A DNA stretch of 17,727 nt from CBDUBU01 sp965365465. Lineage in GTDB: Bacteria; Bacteroidota; Rhodothermia; Rhodothermales; DASSAV01. Location of the stretch: NCBI GenBank assembly GCA_965365465.1, contig CBDUBU010000051.1, positions 1-17,727 on the forward strand, in the 5' to 3' direction. The notes under the pieces were generated by a model. That model was not told the DNA's origin, ran no database searches, and saw nothing but the letters and a program-made list of their open reading frames with translations. The position numbers and the translations under genes are program-made. How positions within the stretch are numbered: position 1 is the first letter of the stretch; the number at the start of each line of letters is the position of its first letter. Below, one piece after another: positions 14,578 to 17,727 of this stretch.

Positions 14578-15840
14578 ATGCGCCGCCCTTATCTCGTCGT
14601 ACTGGTTCTATTGACGTTTTTTGTCATCTCTTTCCTGACGAACATTATCGGGCCGCTGGTGCCGGACATTATTCAGGCATTTGACCTGAGCCTGACGATG
14701 GTAGCTGTGCTGCCCTTTGCATTCTTTATTGCATACGGTGTCTTTTCAATACCGGCAGGAATCCTGATCGAGCGTTATGGGGAGAAACGCGCAATGGTGG
14801 GCGCTTTCGCTGTAGCTTTTACGGGCGCTCTTCTGCTAGGCTTGTTCCCCGGATACATGGTTGCCATCGTTTCGCTGTTCCTGATCGGCGCGGGCATGGC
14901 CGCCTTGCAAGTAGCCATCAATCCACTGCTGCGAGCGGCGGGCGGCGAGGAGCATTTTGCCTTTAACTCCGTGCTGGGCCAATTGTGCTTCGGGCTGGCA
15001 TCGTTTATTAGCCCGCTGGTCTATTCGTACCTGGTCCTCCGCCTCAGCCGGCCCGACAGCACTCCCGGCTCTGTCCTTAGCGTGCTCCGCCGGCTGGTTC
15101 CTCCCGATTTGCCCTGGGTTTCCCTGTACTGGCTCTTTGCCGCCGTGTCGCTGGCAATGATTTTGGTCCTCACCCTCGTCCGATTCCCCACGGTTGAGCG
15201 CACCGAGGAGGAGAAGATGGGGGCGCTCGCAACCTACGGCCCGCTCCTGAAGAACCCTACTGTGTTGCTGTTCTTCCTGGGCGTGTTCGCCTACGTTGGT
15301 TCCGAGCAAGGAATTGCCAACTGGATTTCTGCTTTTCTTTCTACCTACCACGGTTACGATCCTCAGACGACAGGCGCCCGCACGATCTCATGGTTCTGGG
15401 GACTTATGACTGCCGGAACCCTGCTCGGACTGGTATTCCTCAAGCTGATCGACAGCCGAAAGGTGCTTATCGGCTTTTCGCTTGCCGCTATCCTGTGCCT
15501 TTCGGCGGCGCTCTTTGGGAGCGGCGCTGTCGCGCTTATCGCCTTTCCGATGATTGGATTTTTCGCCTCGGTGATGTGGCCCATCATCATCTCACTCGGA
15601 CTCAACTCGGTCGCAGCACATCATGGTTCCGTTTCAGGCATTTTCATCACAGGGATCGTAGGAGGCGCCGTCGTTCCGCTTGTCGTCGGGGCGCTGGGCG
15701 ACGTGTTTGGGCTTCGTACAGGAATGCTCTTTCTTTACCTGACGCTGGGTTACATCCTGAGCATCGGTTTCCGGGCACGCCCACTCGTCACGAACAAGAC
15801 GGTTGATCTGCGAAAGAAGCAGGCCCGCGCTGGATCGTGA
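14578..15840 (+). CDS. Major facilitator superfamily transporter, probably a sugar permease
   Basis: I start at the ATG at 14578, directly before the first membrane span (RRPYLVVLVLLTFFVISFLT). The frame is open from a GTG at 14461, but that extension is polar and not transporter-like. The 420-residue product has about twelve hydrophobic spans in two halves. The loop after span two carries ERYGEKRAMVG, the MFS motif-A region (usually GxLaDrxGrrr). The N-terminus NIIGPLVPDIIQAFDLS resembles the fucose/glucose/GlcNAc permease branch (FHS: FucP, GlcP, NagP). It should be an inner-membrane proton-coupled symporter. Neighbouring ROK kinase and GH20 fragment make an N-acetylhexosamine or a related sugar a reasonable substrate, but substrate residues cannot be read from sequence alone. 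It converges on the ROK gene, 51 bases away. Confidence 0.88.
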   Translation: MRRPYLVVLVLLTFFVISFLTNIIGPLVPDIIQAFDLSLTMVAVLPFAFFIAYGVFSIPAGILIERYGEKRAMVGAFAVAFTGALLLGLFPGYMVAIVSLFLIGAGMAALQVAINPLLRAAGGEEHFAFNSVLGQLCFGLASFISPLVYSYLVLRLSRPDSTPGSVLSVLRRLVPPDLPWVSLYWLFAAVSLAMILVLTLVRFPTVERTEEEKMGALATYGPLLKNPTVLLFFLGVFAYVGSEQGIANWISAFLSTYHGYDPQTTGARTISWFWGLMTAGTLLGLVFLKLIDSRKVLIGFSLAAILCLSAALFGSGAVALIAFPMIGFFASVMWPIIISLGLNSVAAHHGSVSGIFITGIVGGAVVPLVVGALGDVFGLRTGMLFLYLTLGYILSIGFRARPLVTNKTVDLRKKQARAGS

Positions 15841-15845
15841 AGACG

Positions 15846-15866
15846 GTTGCGCCTTCTTTTCGCAAC
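15846..15866. terminator. Weak hairpin between convergent MFS and ROK genes
   Basis: GTTGCG... more exactly GGTTGCG at 15845-15851 and CGCAAC at 15861-15866 give a 6-bp stem (15846-15851 with 15861-15866) and a 9-base loop containing CTTTT. It lies in the 51-base space where two convergent genes end, the expected place for a bidirectional terminator. No T-run follows on either strand, so confidence is low. Confidence 0.3.
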
Positions 15867-15891
15867 TATCGGCCTCATTCAGAGCCTCCGT

Positions 15892-16770
15892 TTACCCTGA
15901 TAAACCGGCTGCGCCTACACCAGCATCCAGCGCCAGCGCAGCCGCTCCGAGAATCGCGCTGTGCTGGAGATCGGACACCTCGATCCGAAGCCGCGCCACC
16001 GAGCGCGGATAAACAAAAGTTCGGATGGTTTCCCACATGGAAGCCTGAAAGAAGTCGTACGCTGCCCGGATGCCTCCTCCAAAGACGATGCATTCCGGGT
16101 CATAGGCATACAACACCGCCTTAATGGCTTCGCCGAGATGACCCCCGAAGGCAGCGAAGGCCGCAAGCGCCTCCTGATCTCCTCGCTGCGCCTGCTGAAA
16201 CAACGCGCTCCCCGTGGCTCCATACACACGCTTGAAAAACTGCCCACTGGCATATGCCTCGTAATGCTCATCCAGGTATCGCATCATTCCGAACTCCCCG
16301 GCGCCGCAGTTCGCCCCGGAATAAAGCTTCCCGTCAATGACCACTCCTCCTGCAATGCCGGTGCCGATAATCAGCCCGATGAAAGACCGACAACCTTTCC
16401 CTTTGCCGAAATACCGCTCTCCCACGGCAAAGCAGTTAGCGTCATTGTTGACGAATACGGGCCTTCCGTAACGGGCCTCAAGCAAGGCCCTGACCGGGAC
16501 TTCTTTCCAGGAGGGAATGTTTTGCACGTCATATACGATGCCCTGCGCTACATCTACAACGCTCGGCGCCCCAATGCCGATGCCGTCTACCGTGCTTGCG
16601 TCGAGCCGGTCGAGCAAGGCATAGATTTCCGCCAGCACTTGCTCGACAGATCCCTGCGCAGATATCTGGGCGGAAGCTACGGCGCCAATGGTTTTGCCGT
16701 GAATGTGAGCGGCGCGAACATTCGTTCCACCAAGATCAACCCCGATAAGGCGCACTTCCGAATTCAACAT
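15892..16770 (-). CDS. ROK-family sugar kinase lacking the zinc motif
   Basis: I start at the ATG at 16770; the frame is open to a TTG at 16806. The product has 292 residues. The N-terminal ATP-binding motif is GVDLGGTNVRAA (residues 10-21). GIGIGAPSVVD (64-73) and VNNDANCFAVGE (107-118, with D110 as the catalytic base) follow, then the second phosphate loop IGTGIAGGVVIDGKL. The ROK family normally has a His after GExG and a CxCGxxGCxE zinc cluster; here the segment reads GEFGMMRYLDEHYEAYASG (158-176), so the His and all those cysteines are missing although the YASG end is kept. I associate this form with Bacteroidota. There is no helix-turn-helix domain, so it is a kinase, not a NagC/XylR-type repressor. 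Context points to glucose, GlcNAc or a similar hexose as substrate. It is on the same strand as the GH20 gene but 795 bases downstream. Confidence 0.9.
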   Translation of the reverse strand: MLNSEVRLIGVDLGGTNVRAAHIHGKTIGAVASAQISAQGSVEQVLAEIYALLDRLDASTVDGIGIGAPSVVDVAQGIVYDVQNIPSWKEVPVRALLEARYGRPVFVNNDANCFAVGERYFGKGKGCRSFIGLIIGTGIAGGVVIDGKLYSGANCGAGEFGMMRYLDEHYEAYASGQFFKRVYGATGSALFQQAQRGDQEALAAFAAFGGHLGEAIKAVLYAYDPECIVFGGGIRAAYDFFQASMWETIRTFVYPRSVARLRIEVSDLQHSAILGAAALALDAGVGAAGLSG

Positions 16771-16813
16771 ACTGACGACTTTTGAATTAAAAACCTGTCC
16801 TATCAAACTTGCA

Positions 16814-16848
16814 GCATTGCAATGCAGATGAAAAGCGCCATCGCTTTT
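16814..16848. promoter_or_regulatory. Two perfect dyads upstream of the ROK gene
   Basis: GCATTGCAATGC (16814-16825) is a perfect 12-bp palindrome. Five bases on, AAAAGCG (16831-16837), loop CCAT and CGCTTTT (16842-16848) form a perfect 7-bp inverted repeat. They lie 44-78 bases upstream of the ROK start codon on the minus strand, the normal position for a repressor operator. The second could instead act as a terminator, as a short T-run (or A-run) flanks the stem on each strand. No regulator gene is in the window, so assignment is open. Confidence 0.4.
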
Positions 16849-17005
16849 TCACGCTACACTTGCTCTCCTTCTGAAGAAGCAACCCGACTGGAAGTCCGCG
16901 CTTTAGCTCACGGAATATCTGTCGGGTAAGTTATGAAAGCTCCTTCTGCAAGATACCCATCGCACTTGATCGCGTTCTCGCTTCACAGGTCTCAAGGGTG
17001 ATTTT

Positions 17006-17047
17006 GCGGTTTATTGCGGGTTTTTAGCGGTTTATTGCGGGTTTTCG
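17006..17047. repeat. Tandem 21-bp duplication
   Basis: The unit GCGGTTTATTGCGGGTTTT plus two bases occurs twice head to tail (17006-17026 and 17027-17047), differing only in the last two bases. Within each unit GCGG/GCGGG recurs, and looser GCGGTTTTTGCGG-like copies continue to about 17101. It is non-coding in any convincing frame. The look is of slippage-grown low-complexity DNA between genes. Confidence 0.65.
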
Positions 17048-17199
17048 TGTGTGTAAAACGCCCTTTTTGACCCCGACAGGGCCGTTTTGCGGTTTTTGCG
17101 GCCCAAAACGAGGTTTCGCGCCCCACGCCGCTTTATTTTCTTTTTTTTCTGTCAGATCATAGCCTTGCTGCTGCGCCGAGCCGCCTGCCATGCGGGTTG

Positions 17200-17295
17200 C
17201 ATAGACGCTTCGCGCCCGCTCAGGATGACACTTCGGAATGGGTTGCGGCAATCCTCTAAAGGTCGTGTCATGCTGAACAAAGGGAAGCATCTATG
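17200..17295. repeat. Dispersed inverted repeat, copy B (CTCAGGATGACA / CATGCTGAAC type)
   Basis: The left arm at 17200-17231 (CATAGACGCTTC ... CTCAGGATGACAC) and the right arm at 17265-17295 (GTGTCATGCTGAAC ... GAAGCATCTATG) are inverted repeats of about 31 bases with a 33-base middle. The outer 12 and the inner 7 bases pair nearly perfectly. The copy shares an exact 19-base string with copy A near 12877 in the same orientation. It can form a long hairpin in RNA. The open frames across it are artefacts. Confidence 0.75.
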
Positions 17296-17419
17296 TTTTA
17301 CGTCTTGCACGCGCTTGCAGCGAGGCGGAATGCTCTAGGGGCCATGCTTTGCTGCGCCGCCAGAGCATTTCCCGGATGATCTGGTTCAGTGGGAAAGCTA
17401 GCGTATGGCGGTCAGGCAC

Positions 17420-17443
17420 AACAGGTTATTCTGATAACCTGTT
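17420..17443. promoter_or_regulatory. Perfect 10-bp stem-loop downstream of the GH20 gene
   Basis: AACAGGTTAT (17420-17429), loop TCTG and ATAACCTGTT (17434-17443) form a perfect 24-base hairpin. It lies 121 bases past the GH20 stop codon in the direction of that gene. No T-run follows on the minus strand, and on the plus strand only TTAGTTTG follows, so it is not a textbook terminator. As a dyad it could equally be a protein-binding site. I cannot choose between these. Confidence 0.45.
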
Positions 17444-17564
17444 TAGTTTGCGACGGTCGGGCGCACCCAGACACATACCGATGAGAAGCGCTGCCAGAGG
17501 ATGGAGAAATCCATCGGCGCCGTTCACCAGCGGCAAAACTGTTTCTGATGATCTCGTAAGCCTC

Positions 17565-17727
17565 TCAGTTCGACCAGGGAATTTCAGGCGCACGGTAGTA
17601 GTTGACTCCTAGAGCAGAAAGGCGGGGGCCGTGGAGCGCCAGGCGGGTACGGTACTCTCCCCATGTTCTTTTTTCCATGGAAGACCAGCCGATCTCAGCG
17701 ATACCGGCCAGACGTGGAAACGCCATA
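17565..17727 (-). CDS. GH20 beta-N-acetylhexosaminidase, C-terminal fragment (partial, enters from right edge)
   Basis: On the minus strand the last 53 codons before a TGA at 17565-17567 read FPRLAGIAEIGWSSMEKRTW, then EYRTRLALHGPRLSALGVNYYR and a short tail, PEIPWSN. This is the characteristic C-terminus of glycoside hydrolase family 20: 'PRxAAxAExxW' at the end of the TIM barrel, then a helix with RLxxHxPRLxxLGVNYYR. GH20 enzymes remove terminal GlcNAc or GalNAc from chitin fragments, peptidoglycan pieces or glycoproteins, and in Bacteroidota are usually exported. The catalytic Asp-Glu pair and any signal peptide lie outside the window. A Met near the edge is internal, not the start. It runs in the same direction as the ROK kinase. 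Confidence 0.82.
   Translation of the reverse strand, partial: MAFPRLAGIAEIGWSSMEKRTWGEYRTRLALHGPRLSALGVNYYRAPEIPWSN

Larger units (their letters stand above)
16771..17564. other. Gene-free stretch with dyads and repeats
   Basis: I see no credible gene in these 794 bases. The reading frames present are short, lack family resemblance, and either cross repeats or overlap the GH20 end. What it does hold is listed separately: two dyads near the ROK 5' end, a 21-bp tandem duplication with T/G-rich degenerate flanks (about 17001-17115), a long dispersed inverted repeat, and a perfect 10-bp hairpin. The 17024-17290 frame encodes 'CHPERARS', a phrase typical of false proteins predicted from this dispersed repeat. 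The ROK promoter should be in the first 100 bases or so, but I cannot place it. Confidence 0.6.

Noticed and set aside
17024..17290. 88-codon minus-strand reading frame containing CHPERARS
   Set aside because: It runs through the dispersed inverted repeat and the tandem duplication; its 'CHPERARS' phrase is typical of false proteins from such repeats. No family resemblance.
17349..17612. 87-codon plus-strand reading frame
   Set aside because: It overlaps the GH20 C-terminus on the other strand and crosses a perfect hairpin; composition is Arg/Ser-rich like an out-of-frame shadow.
1..17727. CRISPR arrays, tRNA/rRNA genes, insertion sequences, integrases or toxin-antitoxin pairs
   Set aside because: I looked for regularly spaced repeats, tRNA-like cloverleaf ends, transposase motifs and small overlapping gene pairs and saw none. 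The only tandem repeats are the 33-bp coding period and the 21-bp duplication.

Overview
The window looks like chromosomal DNA of a Bacteroidota-type Gram-negative bacterium, most likely the Rhodothermia/Balneolia side of that group. The reasons are the family content and some gene-expression style: an HU-CCDC81-type domain fused to a SPOR domain, a DUF5916 surface protein, a zinc-motif-less ROK kinase of the kind I associate with this phylum, outer-membrane barrels ending in an aromatic residue, weak Shine-Dalgarno sequences before most genes, and a few -7-like TAnnTTTG elements. The DNA is moderately GC-rich by eye. There is no sign of phage, integrase, transposase, CRISPR or RNA genes; this is ordinary chromosomal backbone.

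Left part (1-1479, minus strand): three co-directional small membrane proteins. The first resembles the ElaB/YqjD/DUF883 family, the second is a 72-residue single-pass protein, and the third runs off the left edge. The third has one membrane segment followed by at least seven tandem 11-residue amphipathic repeats, like apolipoprotein, LEA or synuclein hendecads. A roughly 200-bp divergent spacer separates them from the plus-strand block.

Central part (1676-9945, plus strand): a candidate cell-envelope module. It holds a 1012-residue exported TPR protein, an outer-membrane beta-barrel protein, a tiny HU/IHF-like DNA-binding protein, a transmembrane protein joining a cytoplasmic HU-like domain to a periplasmic SPOR (peptidoglycan-binding) domain, and an ExbB/TolQ-ExbD/TolR proton-channel pair. 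No TonB, TolA, TolB or Pal gene is present. The layout recalls Tol-Pal-CpoB (TPR protein plus proton-driven motor at the division site), with the HU-SPOR protein as a possible link between nucleoid and septal wall. This working-together is inference. A DUF5916 outer-membrane protein with a CBM9-like N-terminus follows (10139-12805).

Right part (12806-17727): a candidate amino-sugar/glycan locus with a Tat-exported Gfo/Idh/MocA oxidoreductase (minus), a divergent MFS sugar transporter (plus), a ROK sugar kinase (minus), and the C-terminus of a GH20 beta-N-acetylhexosaminidase entering from the right edge (minus). GH20 would release N-acetylhexosamine, the MFS protein would import it and the ROK kinase would phosphorylate it; the oxidoreductase may act on a related exported sugar.

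Intergenic DNA carries dispersed palindromic repeats: two copies of a 'CTCAGGATGACA...TGTCATGCTGAAC'-type element (12860-13003 and 17200-17295) and one 'GCGTCATTGCG/CGCAATGACGC' element (4752-4793). There are also several unassigned perfect dyads. The 16771-17564 stretch is the only long gene-free region.
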